DNA of 64,000 nucleotides from Oscillospiraceae bacterium (GTDB lineage Bacteria > Bacillota > Clostridia > Oscillospirales > Oscillospiraceae), in assembly GCA_017395085.1 (NCBI GenBank), contig JAFPWF010000021.1:1-64000 (forward strand), read 5' to 3'. Both the position numbers and the translations under genes were made by a program. Positions 24,528 to 31,972 of this stretch are shown piece after piece. The notes beneath the pieces were generated by a model. That model saw only the letters and a program-made list of their open reading frames with translations. It was not told the origin of the DNA and did no database searches. Within the stretch, counting starts at the first letter, position 1. Every line of letters begins with the position of its first letter.

Positions 24528-25061
24528 TCATTCCTTTGCCGCGACGATCTCCTGCAGCACCTCTGCAAAGGCAAGGTCAAACGCCTCCTGCTCGGCTTTG
24601 CGGAGCTTTGCATCCAGTTTTGTGACCGCCTCAGCGCGTATCCAGCGCAGCTGCTTTACCGCCTTTTCCGTTTTAATGGCGACCTGCGTGTACTTCGGGC
24701 CGATCATCAGCAGCTTCATGGCGTCTTCCGGTTTCAGGTAACCGCTGCTGATTATCCCGAGCGTATCAAAAATCGTATCGTTGGCAATGGACCCGATCAC
24801 AACATCCGCCGTCAGCTCGTCCCGGGCTCTCCGGTTGTAAAAAATGTACCGGAACCAGTCCTCATCCCGCTCGAAGCGGTGGATCAGCAAACCGGTTTCG
24901 TCGAATTCATATTCGTTGACGACGGCGTCCGGACCTGCCCAGCGGTATGTGAACTCCAAATCCGGCGTCAGGTAAAAACCCTGTCCGAAATCGGCGTTCT
25001 TCCGTCCGCGGCGGATATCCGGCTCCCGGATTTCAGTTTTGCCGGTATGGTACAGCTTCAT
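24528..25061 (-). CDS. DUF3990-like protein (ADP-ribosyltransferase-fold candidate)
   Basis: A 177-residue soluble protein starting MKLYHTGKTEIREPDIRRGR, followed by NADFGQGFYLTPD and NEYEFDE. This order (LYHG-type strand, R/K-N-x-DFGxGFY, later E) is characteristic of DUF3990 proteins, which are predicted to have an ADP-ribosyltransferase fold. The C-terminal 40 residues are helical and charged. No antitoxin-like or secretion gene is adjacent and no signal peptide is seen. NAD-dependent activity is inference only. Confidence 0.7.
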   Translation of the reverse strand: MKLYHTGKTEIREPDIRRGRKNADFGQGFYLTPDLEFTYRWAGPDAVVNEYEFDETGLLIHRFERDEDWFRYIFYNRRARDELTADVVIGSIANDTIFDTLGIISSGYLKPEDAMKLLMIGPKYTQVAIKTEKAVKQLRWIRAEAVTKLDAKLRKAEQEAFDLAFAEVLQEIVAAKE

Positions 25062-25089
25062 GTTCTTCTCCTCGCAATCGCAGGTGTAC

Positions 25090-26289
25090 TCAGGCTGTTT
25101 TTTGCCGGGATCTCCTGTTGAAATATCCCTTCAGAACTCTCCAGATCCACGTGCTGCCGACTTTCATCGCACCTTTGGGGCAGAACTCCTGGCAGCAGAA
25201 GCAGTGGATGCAGATGCTGCGGTTAATCTGCGGTTTTTCGCGTGTCATGGCAATTGCCTTGGCCGGACAGGTCTGGGCGCATTTGCCGCAGCCGATACAG
25301 GACGAAGGGTCCAGTTTCGGAAACGGGGTTATGACCCTTCCGGCTATGAAGTCCGCAATCCTGCCGGGCAGCCCGTCTCCGAGCACGTGAAAAAACACGT
25401 CTGACTGCGCCGGGACGGTTTTGAAATCAGCGACGGCAAACCGCCCGGGATCTCCGCAGACGGAGATCGCGGAAAAGTCTTCCGGAAGGAGGCCCCGCCT
25501 GACGGCAGCCCGGAGCGTGGGGATATCGTCCGGCCCCAGCCCGATCAGTCCGGCGGCGACGGCGTCCAGCATGTGCCCGCTTCTGCTTGCGAGCAGGCAC
25601 CCGATTTTGCGGGGCGTTCCCATCGTCGGGCCGTTGCCTTCCATGCCGACCACGGCGTCGCAGATACAGAGCCTGGGCGCGGAATATTCGTACAGGTCGA
25701 CCAGCACATTTGCAAAGTCCTCCGGCCGCGGAAACGTGTAGTGGAACTCCGGCTTTTTCGTTCCGGGAACGGAGCCGAAGAAGTTTTTGACCGCGCAGGT
25801 CATTCCCATCATCCCGTGCGTCTTCAGCTTGCACAGATCGATGATGGCGTCGGCCTTCCCGAGATAGGCCGTATACGGGAAGTGCTTTGCCTGCACTGCG
25901 TCGGGGTATTCCACTTCCTGAACGGAGAAGTCGTCGTTCAGTTTGGCGCCAAGCTTCTCCGCCTGCCTCATTCCGCACACGTCGTAGACCGCGCGAAGGT
26001 AGGCGGAGGAGTAGATCCCGCCCGGCCCGTCGCCGATCACAACCTCCGCGCCGCGCTCCCGGAGCATTTTTACCAGCGCGCAGACAACGGCAGGGTGGAC
26101 CGTTGCGGCCGTGTCCGGCTTCATGGCCGTCACAAGGTTCACCTTGATGGCCACACGCATCCCGGGCTTTACAAAGGCGAGGCCGTCTATCGGGTCCAGA
26201 ACTTCCCGCAGCGCGGCTTCGACGGCGGTTTCCTCATAGCGGTCGCATGCGGCAAGCGCAACGTCCCATTTTTTGTTAGCTGTGCTCAT
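25090..26289 (-). CDS. DUF362 domain protein with C-terminal 2x 4Fe-4S
   Basis: A 399-residue protein. Residues 1-290 form a DUF362 domain (VNLVTAMKPDTAATVHP, LCKLKTHGMMGMTCAVKNFFG). The end carries two ferredoxin motifs, CIGCGKCAQTCP and CIHCFCCQEFCP, then a basic tail. Such proteins are widespread in Clostridia and are thought to be iron-sulfur redox proteins of unknown substrate. It ends 28 bases before the DUF3990 gene on the same strand, so co-transcription is possible. Confidence 0.88.
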   Translation of the reverse strand: MSTANKKWDVALAACDRYEETAVEAALREVLDPIDGLAFVKPGMRVAIKVNLVTAMKPDTAATVHPAVVCALVKMLRERGAEVVIGDGPGGIYSSAYLRAVYDVCGMRQAEKLGAKLNDDFSVQEVEYPDAVQAKHFPYTAYLGKADAIIDLCKLKTHGMMGMTCAVKNFFGSVPGTKKPEFHYTFPRPEDFANVLVDLYEYSAPRLCICDAVVGMEGNGPTMGTPRKIGCLLASRSGHMLDAVAAGLIGLGPDDIPTLRAAVRRGLLPEDFSAISVCGDPGRFAVADFKTVPAQSDVFFHVLGDGLPGRIADFIAGRVITPFPKLDPSSCIGCGKCAQTCPAKAIAMTREKPQINRSICIHCFCCQEFCPKGAMKVGSTWIWRVLKGYFNRRSRQKTA

Positions 26290-26398
26290 GGCTTTTCCCT
26301 CTCAAAAACAGCTTTCCGCACTGTTGGCCTCAGGCGGCAGATACCGGGTGACAGGCTGATTATATCATCCCGATGAAAAGAATAGAACCCTGATTTTG

Positions 26399-26427
26399 TT
26401 GCCATTGCGCCGGCTCTGTAGTATAAT
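26399..26427 (+). promoter_or_regulatory. Promoter of the secreted Cys-motif protein
   Basis: TTGCCA (26399-26404), 17-nt spacer, TATAAT (26422-26427), 38 bases ahead of the start codon. Confidence 0.7.
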
Positions 26428-26464
26428 ATAAAAAACAGATTGAAGTTCAGAGAGGAGTATCATA

Positions 26465-27370
26465 ATGAAAAATAGAAGAAAAACAGTTCTGTGCTTCCTG
26501 CTGGTGCTTTGCCTGACGGCGGCACTTTTCCCCGCTTCCGCCTCTGCGGCGGCGGTGCTCCCGGATCCGGACGTCCTGGTAGCGGTGGATCCGGACAGTA
26601 TTTCCTCTGCGGATGCGGAGAAGCTTGTCCCCGCGCCTGAGGAGTTGGTCAGGAGGATCCTCGGCCATACGGACGTCTGCCCGGAGAGCCTTGCCATCTT
26701 TAACGGGGAAGAAGGCTCCGCCACGGTGGTTGCCGCCGTTGTGCATTACGACACCCGGACTCATTTGACCGCGGTCACATTGCTTTCCGATGGCAGCACC
26801 AAAGCGGTGGAAGGCCGCGCCGTTGTGGAAAAGAAGGGAGAATTCCGCTTTGGCGGTCCGTCCTCGGCGGATGCTTCCATGCGCTTCGGCTTTGTGGACG
26901 AGGGGAACGGCAAGTCCCGCTTTTACAGCACTGCGCTGCTGCAGAAGTTCCACCTGGTTCCCGGCAGCATGGCAAAGGACCAGAAACTCTGGATCAAGGA
27001 TGAGGGTTACGAATTTGACGAGAACGGCTACTGCGATGTGAACAGCCCTGTGGAGATCGGAAAATCCCTGAAGCAGCGCTATTATCGGGCCGGGTATTAC
27101 AACGGGATTGACAAAAAATACCCCTATGATATCAACACCTCCCTCAGGACAAAGCACATCTTTGACTTTGACAGGGTGGTTGCCTCACGCGCGTCCACCT
27201 GCGCAGTCCCCGGGGAACTGGACTATGAATGCGTGCACTGCGGCGCGTATTATGTCGTGCAGCTTCCGCTCCTGGATCATAAGTGGGGCGACTGGACCTT
27301 TAACAACGACAAAACCGAAACCCTACGCGTCTGCAAGGTCTGCGGAGCCGTTGAAAAGAAGCCGGCCTGA
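26465..27370 (+). CDS. Secreted protein with C-terminal zinc-ribbon-like CxxC pairs
   Basis: A 301-residue exported protein. Residues 1-28 form a signal peptide (basic start, hydrophobic core, SASA cleavage region). The middle has no recognised domain. The last 70 residues carry YECVHCGAYY and RVCKVCGAVEK, two CxxC pairs separated by WGDWTF, like the short cell-surface repeats of Clostridia that end in RTCxxCG. It probably acts outside the membrane. GAGAGGAG precedes the ATG. Function is unknown. Confidence 0.7.
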   Translation: MKNRRKTVLCFLLVLCLTAALFPASASAAAVLPDPDVLVAVDPDSISSADAEKLVPAPEELVRRILGHTDVCPESLAIFNGEEGSATVVAAVVHYDTRTHLTAVTLLSDGSTKAVEGRAVVEKKGEFRFGGPSSADASMRFGFVDEGNGKSRFYSTALLQKFHLVPGSMAKDQKLWIKDEGYEFDENGYCDVNSPVEIGKSLKQRYYRAGYYNGIDKKYPYDINTSLRTKHIFDFDRVVASRASTCAVPGELDYECVHCGAYYVVQLPLLDHKWGDWTFNNDKTETLRVCKVCGAVEKKPA

Positions 27371-27427
27371 TCCCCTGACTGCTGAACAAAGGAAACAGCC
27401 CGACTAACCTACCCATAAACTCAAAAC

Positions 27428-27459
27428 AGGCCGGTTTCGGGAGCTCCCGGGACCGGCCT
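27428..27459. terminator. GC-rich hairpin, possible bidirectional terminator
   Basis: Stem AGGCCGGT (27428-27435) with 27452-27459 and a self-complementary core. The T-rich side (TGTTTTGAG) is on the minus strand, so it may back up the terminator at 27507 or end the plus-strand gene weakly. Confidence 0.4.
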
Positions 27460-27506
27460 TAAAACGCTGAAAAGCACAGAAACACTGGGATTCTGATGAC
27501 AAAAAA

Positions 27507-27543
27507 AACAGTGCCCTGATTCCATTGGGATCAGGGTACTGTT
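27507..27543 (-). terminator. Terminator of the TetR-flavodoxin operon
   Basis: Stem AACAGTGCCCTGAT (27507-27520) with 27530-27543, one mismatch, and a T8 run on the minus strand. Confidence 0.8.
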
Positions 27544-27621
27544 ATGGCTTAGCACAACTATTCTGACAGAATGAGACAGGATATTGATTTCGTTTGCCTC
27601 TTTCATGCCGGTGATCCTCAC

Positions 27622-28101
27622 TTATTCCAAGCGCAGGCCGTCAATCCAGCTCCTGAGTTCGTTCTCGGAAGCTCTTGCCGCGAAGCGTTTGCCGGGCAGA
27701 ACCTTCGCGCCCTTTGCCAGCTTTCCGATGCGGCCCTGTCCTTCACCGAGCTGACTGCCGCCGGAGGTGAAAAAGGGAACGACCGTCTTGCCCGTAAAAT
27801 CATAGGCGTCCAGGAAGCTGTCGATGATGCTTGGCTCCCGGTACCACCAGATGGGAAAGCCCAGGAAGACCACATCCGTCTCCGCAACAGGGGCGGCAGT
27901 ATCGGCCAGTTCCGGCCGGCAGTTCGGATCCTGCATCTCCACGGTGCTGCGGGCCTTTTTGTCCATCCAGTTCAGATCCCTGCGCTCATAGGGGACGGAG
28001 GGCTTAATCTCGTAAAGTTCCGCATTTGCGGCGGCGGCAAGGGTGTTTGCCAGCTTCGCAGTACTGCCGCTGGCGGAAAAATAGGCAACTAATTTACGCA
28101 T
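27622..28101 (-). CDS. Flavodoxin
   Basis: A 159-residue flavodoxin-fold protein. The FMN phosphate loop is SASGSTAKLAN at residue 8, the mid-domain has FLGFPIWWYREPSI, and FTSGGSQLGEG is the second flavin loop. The ATG at 28101 with AAGGAG ten bases upstream is chosen over a long upstream extension that lies inside the neighbouring gene. It is the last gene of a four-gene operon headed by a TetR regulator and probably works as an electron carrier or quinone/azo-type reductase. Confidence 0.9.
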   Translation of the reverse strand: MRKLVAYFSASGSTAKLANTLAAAANAELYEIKPSVPYERRDLNWMDKKARSTVEMQDPNCRPELADTAAPVAETDVVFLGFPIWWYREPSIIDSFLDAYDFTGKTVVPFFTSGGSQLGEGQGRIGKLAKGAKVLPGKRFAARASENELRSWIDGLRLE

Positions 28102-28480
28102 TTTGAATACTCCTTCTGTTTTGTTTGTTGGAATCGTCCGCGGACACGGGCTCTGTCTCGTTCCAGATCTCTTTAGCCTGGCGGAAGACGGCACAGCCCT
28201 TCGGCCAGCCCACATACATTGTGGCGTGGGTGATGATGGCGGCAATCTCTTCTTTTGTCACGCCGTTGTTCTTTGCGTTCTGCAGATGGTAGCCGAGTGA
28301 CGAGTCGGTGATGCCGGACGCCATCAGCGAAACCACCGTGATGATGCACTTGGTTTTTACGTCGAGGGCTTCCTCATTCCAGACCTCCCCGAAGAGAACG
28401 TCGTCGTTGAGGTGGGCAAACATCGGTGCGAATTCGCCGAGCTGGTTGCGCCCGGCCGTCTGTGTGATCCTTTTTGACAT
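28094..28480 (-). CDS. Carboxymuconolactone decarboxylase (CMD/AhpD-like) family protein
   Basis: A 128-residue all-helical protein with the CMD core TKCIITVVSLMASGITDSS and YHLQNAKNNGVTKEEI. The redox CxxC of AhpD is absent (only single cysteines), so a peroxidase-reducing role is not supported. It overlaps the flavodoxin gene by eight bases. In many Firmicutes such small proteins accompany flavodoxins and ABM proteins in stress or xenobiotic operons. Confidence 0.88.
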   Translation of the reverse strand: MSKRITQTAGRNQLGEFAPMFAHLNDDVLFGEVWNEEALDVKTKCIITVVSLMASGITDSSLGYHLQNAKNNGVTKEEIAAIITHATMYVGWPKGCAVFRQAKEIWNETEPVSADDSNKQNRRSIQNA

Positions 28481-28492
28481 GTTATCCTCCTG

Positions 28493-28819
28493 TCAGCGTT
28501 TGATGAACTTCAGATCCTGTTCCGGCAGCGCTTCGTCGCTTACAAAGCGCTCGACTTTCATATGCAGGTCGTACTTTTCCCGCAGCGCCGCAATCTGCGC
28601 CATCATGGGCGAGGCGTGGTGTGCGTCGATGGCCGCCTGGTCGCGCCACTGGTCAATGAGCAGCACGGTCTCGGGGTCGTCCATCGGGAAAAAGTACTCA
28701 TAGCGCAGGTTGCCCTCCTCCGCACGGATGGCAGCTGCTACGCCGCTGCGGACCATCTCTTCGGCAAAGGCACGGGCCGCGCCGTTTTCTCCGGTGTAAT
28801 AAAGATTAACGGTAATCAT
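28493..28819 (-). CDS. Antibiotic biosynthesis monooxygenase (ABM)-domain protein
   Basis: A 108-residue ferredoxin-like fold protein of the YgiN/quinol monooxygenase type, with EEGNLRYEYFFPMDDPETVL, IDQWRDQAAIDAHHASP and a closing helix-strand. Such proteins handle quinones or other aromatics without a metal. It directly follows the TetR gene; the two reading frames share one base at 28819. Confidence 0.85.
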   Translation of the reverse strand: MITVNLYYTGENGAARAFAEEMVRSGVAAAIRAEEGNLRYEYFFPMDDPETVLLIDQWRDQAAIDAHHASPMMAQIAALREKYDLHMKVERFVSDEALPEQDLKFIKR

Positions 28820-29445
28820 TACAAACCTCCCAATACGGTACGGATAAAGGAATATGCCATTTCATACGTGCTCATATAAACATAGCCGATGCCGGCCTGC
28901 GCCATGGCATCCCGCTGTTTGTCCGTCACAACGGTGTAGGGGTACAGGCCGTACACAAAGGGGAGGAACGCGTACAGGAAGGTTTGCCGCGCTTTCTCTC
29001 CGAGTCCGGGTACGATCTTTTGCAGGCAGCGGTCCAGGGCGTCCTTTGACGCTCCGTAGGCGGTTTTGAACTCCACCAGCCGCTCCATGCGGGAATTTGC
29101 CTCCATGTCGTAGAGGTTCATGCTCAACAATTTGAGCATCAGCGGTCTGCGTTCCAGCGCGTGGGCCAGCTCGGAGGCCAGTTCCTCCAGCGAAAGGCTT
29201 TCCCTGCTCAGGCACAGGTCGTCGAGTTCCCGGGCAAAGAGCTCATATTCCCGCTGAAACAGCGCCAGAAAGATCTCTTCCTTTGTTTCGAAATAGTTGT
29301 AGATCGAGGTGCGGGTGAAGGAGGTCTGCTGCCCGATCTCCTTGAGGGTGATTTCCTTGAAGCTCATCGTTTCATAGAGCTTCCGGCAGGCGGCAAGGAT
29401 CTCCTCCCGCCGCGCGTTGGTCAGTTCGACTGATCCTTTCGGCAT
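28819..29445 (-). CDS. TetR/AcrR family transcriptional regulator
   Basis: A 208-residue repressor. The N-terminal HTH reads ITLKEIGQQTSFTRTSIYNYFETKEEIF, followed by a helical ligand domain. It heads an operon with ABM, CMD and flavodoxin genes and sits just behind a palindromic operator that covers its own promoter. A quinone, aromatic or electrophile signal is plausible from the operon content, but the ligand is unknown. Confidence 0.93.
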   Translation of the reverse strand: MPKGSVELTNARREEILAACRKLYETMSFKEITLKEIGQQTSFTRTSIYNYFETKEEIFLALFQREYELFARELDDLCLSRESLSLEELASELAHALERRPLMLKLLSMNLYDMEANSRMERLVEFKTAYGASKDALDRCLQKIVPGLGEKARQTFLYAFLPFVYGLYPYTVVTDKQRDAMAQAGIGYVYMSTYEMAYSFIRTVLGGL

Positions 29446-29469
29446 TTTCTTTCTCCCCTAAAGAACCTT

Positions 29470-29520
29470 ATTGACACGATGTCAGAACGTACTATACCAC
29501 CATTCTGACACCGTGTCAAT
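29470..29520 (-). promoter_or_regulatory. TetR operator overlapping its promoter
   Basis: An 18-bp inverted repeat, ATTGACACGATGTCAGAA (29470-29487) with 29503-29520, has one mismatch and a 15-bp centre. On the minus strand TTGACA, 17 nt and TATAGT (complement of 29491-29496) lie inside the repeat. Repressor binding would cover both promoter boxes. Confidence 0.85.
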
Positions 29521-29744
29521 ATTATTTTACCGTTTTCTTTTTTTACAAACCGGAGCATAGCTGATCCGTGGACAAAGACCAATAAACCGGAAAGCACCCA
29601 AGCTGCTGTATCATTCATCAGGCCAGCCGGAAGACAGCACAATGTCCCGGATCAGTGGGATCATGGCATACCCGCCACCGAAGGGGAAGAGCCCGATCCC
29701 GCCAAGGTCAAGAAGAGATCGCGAAGGATCAATGCGTTTTCCGG

Positions 29745-30572
29745 TCAGTTCCCGTGATGACGGCGGCAGCCTTCATCTCCCTCCTGGTGACCGCAGTCAA
29801 GGCCTTTGCCGTGGTGATGCCCGCACTCATGCCCCTCACCGTGGTGGTGTCCGCATTCATGGTTTTCTCCATGGTGATGCCCGCACTCGTGGCCTTCCCC
29901 ATGGTGATGGCCGTGGTGATCGCATTTGGCATTGGGATTATACTGCAGCGTACCTTCTGCCAAAGCCTGCGCGGCCGCATCGGCAGAACCGGAAACCCCG
30001 CCGTAGAGCTTGATCCCCGCCTCAGCCAGCGCATTCTGTGCCCCCATGCCGATGCCGCCGCAGATCAGTGCATCCGCCTGCGCTGCTTTCAGGAAGCCGG
30101 CCAGTGCGCCGTGCCCGCTGCCGTTGGTTGGCACGATCTGCTCCGCGACAATTTTACCGTCCTCCACATCGTAGAGCTTGAACTGCTCCGTGTGGCCAAA
30201 GTGCTGGAAGATCTCTCCGTTTTCGTAAGTTACTGCAATTCTCATATTGCCTGTTCCTTTCTGAATGATATTCTCTGTTCCCTGATCGTTGAGCCGATAA
30301 TTTCCGCCCCGGATCAGGAGCTGTTTTCCGTCTACCAATGCGTAAGCGACTTTCCGCCTTGCGCTCTCGTAAATGGCTGTTACGGTGGTGCGGGCAATGC
30401 CCATCTTTTCGGCGCACTGCTCCTGGGTCAGTCCCTCCCGGTCAAGCAGGCGGATCGTCTCGAACTCGTCCAGCGTCATTACGACCGGTTCCTTGTTGGA
30501 AAGCTCCTCAGGGGAAAACTCCCAGTGGTCCGGGTATCCTTCGATCCATCTGCAGCGCTGTTTTCTGGGCAT
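29745..30572 (-). CDS. DUF134 (HTH)-NifX/NifB-type fusion with His/Cys-rich repeat tail
   Basis: About 275 residues in three parts. First is a DUF134/UPF0251 DNA-binding domain (MPRKQRCRWIEGYP, TLDEFETIRLLDREGLTQEQ). Second, from about residue 110, is a dinitrogenase iron-molybdenum cofactor-type domain (MRIAVTYENGEIFQHFGHTE, ALICGGIGMGAQNAL). Third is a tail of about 60 residues made of four near-identical ten-residue units of the form GHHHGEGHEC. The tail should bind metal. GAGGTG lies seven bases before the ATG at 30572. An internal ATG at 30245 with AAAGGA upstream could yield the cofactor domain alone. No nitrogenase genes are near; a metal or redox sensor is likely. Confidence 0.85.
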   Translation of the reverse strand: MPRKQRCRWIEGYPDHWEFSPEELSNKEPVVMTLDEFETIRLLDREGLTQEQCAEKMGIARTTVTAIYESARRKVAYALVDGKQLLIRGGNYRLNDQGTENIIQKGTGNMRIAVTYENGEIFQHFGHTEQFKLYDVEDGKIVAEQIVPTNGSGHGALAGFLKAAQADALICGGIGMGAQNALAEAGIKLYGGVSGSADAAAQALAEGTLQYNPNAKCDHHGHHHGEGHECGHHHGENHECGHHHGEGHECGHHHGKGLDCGHQEGDEGCRRHHGN

Positions 30573-30589
30573 AGGCGCACCTCTTTTCT

Positions 30590-30633
30590 GACTTATGTCG
30601 AAATAAATCATAACACCATTTTAGACATATGTC
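30590..30633 (-). promoter_or_regulatory. Promoter and paired operator-like palindromes of the DUF134 gene
   Basis: On the minus strand TTGACA, 17 nt, TATGAT gives a good promoter. Two ten-base near-palindromes, GACATATGTC (30624-30633) and GACTTATGTC (30590-30599), lie 34 bases apart, one over the -35 box and one downstream of the start. They may be sites for the DUF134 protein itself. Confidence 0.55.
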
Positions 30634-30730
30634 AACAATATACGAGAAAAAACCCGCCTTGTCCGGCTCCGAGAAAAATGTTATCATAACAACAGTACCG
30701 GAAAACGTGCCACTCTCAAGGAGGTCTGCC

Positions 30731-31912
30731 ATGAATTACATTTTCATCTCGCCGGCGTATCCCGTTACCTGCACCCATTTCTGCGACCGTCTGAGCAAAC
30801 TGGGCGTAAACGTGCTCGGGATCGGGGATGTGCCTTATGACAGCCTGAACGATCAGCTGAAAGCCGCCCTCACGGAATACTATTATGTGCAGTCTCTGGA
30901 AGACTATGAGCAGGTATACCATGCGGTGGCGTATTTCGTGTACCATTACGGGCGGGCGGACTGGCTGGAGTCGCTGAATGAATACTGGCTTCCCACGGAC
31001 GCGAGGCTCCGCACGGACTTCAACATTCCTTTCGGCACCAGAGAGAACGGGATCGGCGTCCTGGTAAGAAAGTCGGAAATGAAGAAGGTTTTCCTGGAGG
31101 CGGGCATCCCCACGGCGCGCCAGCATATCGTCTCGGACCTTGCTTCCGGCAGGGCGTTTGCCGCGCAGGTGGGCTACCCCGTGATCGTAAAGCCGGATAT
31201 CGGGGTTGGGGCAAACGGTGCGATGAAGCTGAAAACGGAAGAGGACCTGACCGCGTTCTACGGGGAGCTTCCGTCCGTGCCCTATGTCATGGAGGAATTC
31301 CTCTACGGGGATATCTGCACCTATGACGCCGTGATCGGCCCGGACTGTGAGCCGCTGTTTGAATCCATGTGCACCTACGCCCCGGTCATCGACTCGGTGC
31401 AGGAAGATGAGGACATTCATTTTTACACAGCGCCCGAAGTTCCGCCGCAGCTGCTCGAACTGGGAAGGCGGACGGTAAAAGCCTTCGGCGTGGACCGGCG
31501 CTTTGTTCACTTTGAGTTCATTCAGCTGGCAAAGGACTATGCCGGCATCGGCAAGACAGGCGACTATGCCGTGATGGAGGTAAACATGCGTCCCGCGGGC
31601 GGGCACGATCCCGACATGATGAATTATGCCCATTCGGTCGATGTTTTCCAGATCTATGCGGAGATGGTCACCTTCGGGAAGAGGCTCTTCCCGGAATCGG
31701 AGGACCGTTATCTCTGCGCATATGCGGCCCGCAAGGACGGCCATGTGTTTTCCCATACCGATGAGGAGATCATGGAGCGTTACGGCGGGGACCTCGTGAT
31801 GCGGGAGGAGATGCCCCCGATCGACTGGCCGTCCATGGGCCGATACGTTTATATCGCAAGGTTCAGACAGAAGGAGGAAATGGAGCGGTTCTTCCGTTTC
31901 GTCCTGGGGTGA
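30731..31912 (+). CDS. ATP-grasp domain protein
   Basis: A 393-residue ATP-grasp ligase-type enzyme. An N-terminal Rossmann-like part (FISPAYPVTCTHFCDRLSKL) precedes the ATP-grasp core with YPVIVKPDIGVGANGAMKL (P-loop lysine), YVMEEFLYGDIC and EVNMRPAGGHDPD, which supplies the Mg2+-binding Glu/Asn. The chosen ATG has AAGGAGG six bases upstream. These enzymes join a carboxylate to an amine or thiol using ATP; the substrates cannot be told. It is monocistronic with its own terminator. Confidence 0.85.
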   Translation: MNYIFISPAYPVTCTHFCDRLSKLGVNVLGIGDVPYDSLNDQLKAALTEYYYVQSLEDYEQVYHAVAYFVYHYGRADWLESLNEYWLPTDARLRTDFNIPFGTRENGIGVLVRKSEMKKVFLEAGIPTARQHIVSDLASGRAFAAQVGYPVIVKPDIGVGANGAMKLKTEEDLTAFYGELPSVPYVMEEFLYGDICTYDAVIGPDCEPLFESMCTYAPVIDSVQEDEDIHFYTAPEVPPQLLELGRRTVKAFGVDRRFVHFEFIQLAKDYAGIGKTGDYAVMEVNMRPAGGHDPDMMNYAHSVDVFQIYAEMVTFGKRLFPESEDRYLCAYAARKDGHVFSHTDEEIMERYGGDLVMREEMPPIDWPSMGRYVYIARFRQKEEMERFFRFVLG

Positions 31913-31916
31913 ACAG

Positions 31917-31943
31917 CCGGGAGCAGAAATGCTCCCGGTTTTT
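31917..31943 (+). terminator. Terminator after the ATP-grasp gene
   Basis: Nine-bp stem CCGGGAGCA/TGCTCCCGG with a four-base loop and T5, five bases past the stop codon. Confidence 0.85.
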
Positions 31944-31972
31944 GCTGCCCGGGCGCCGGCTGTTTTTACTGC

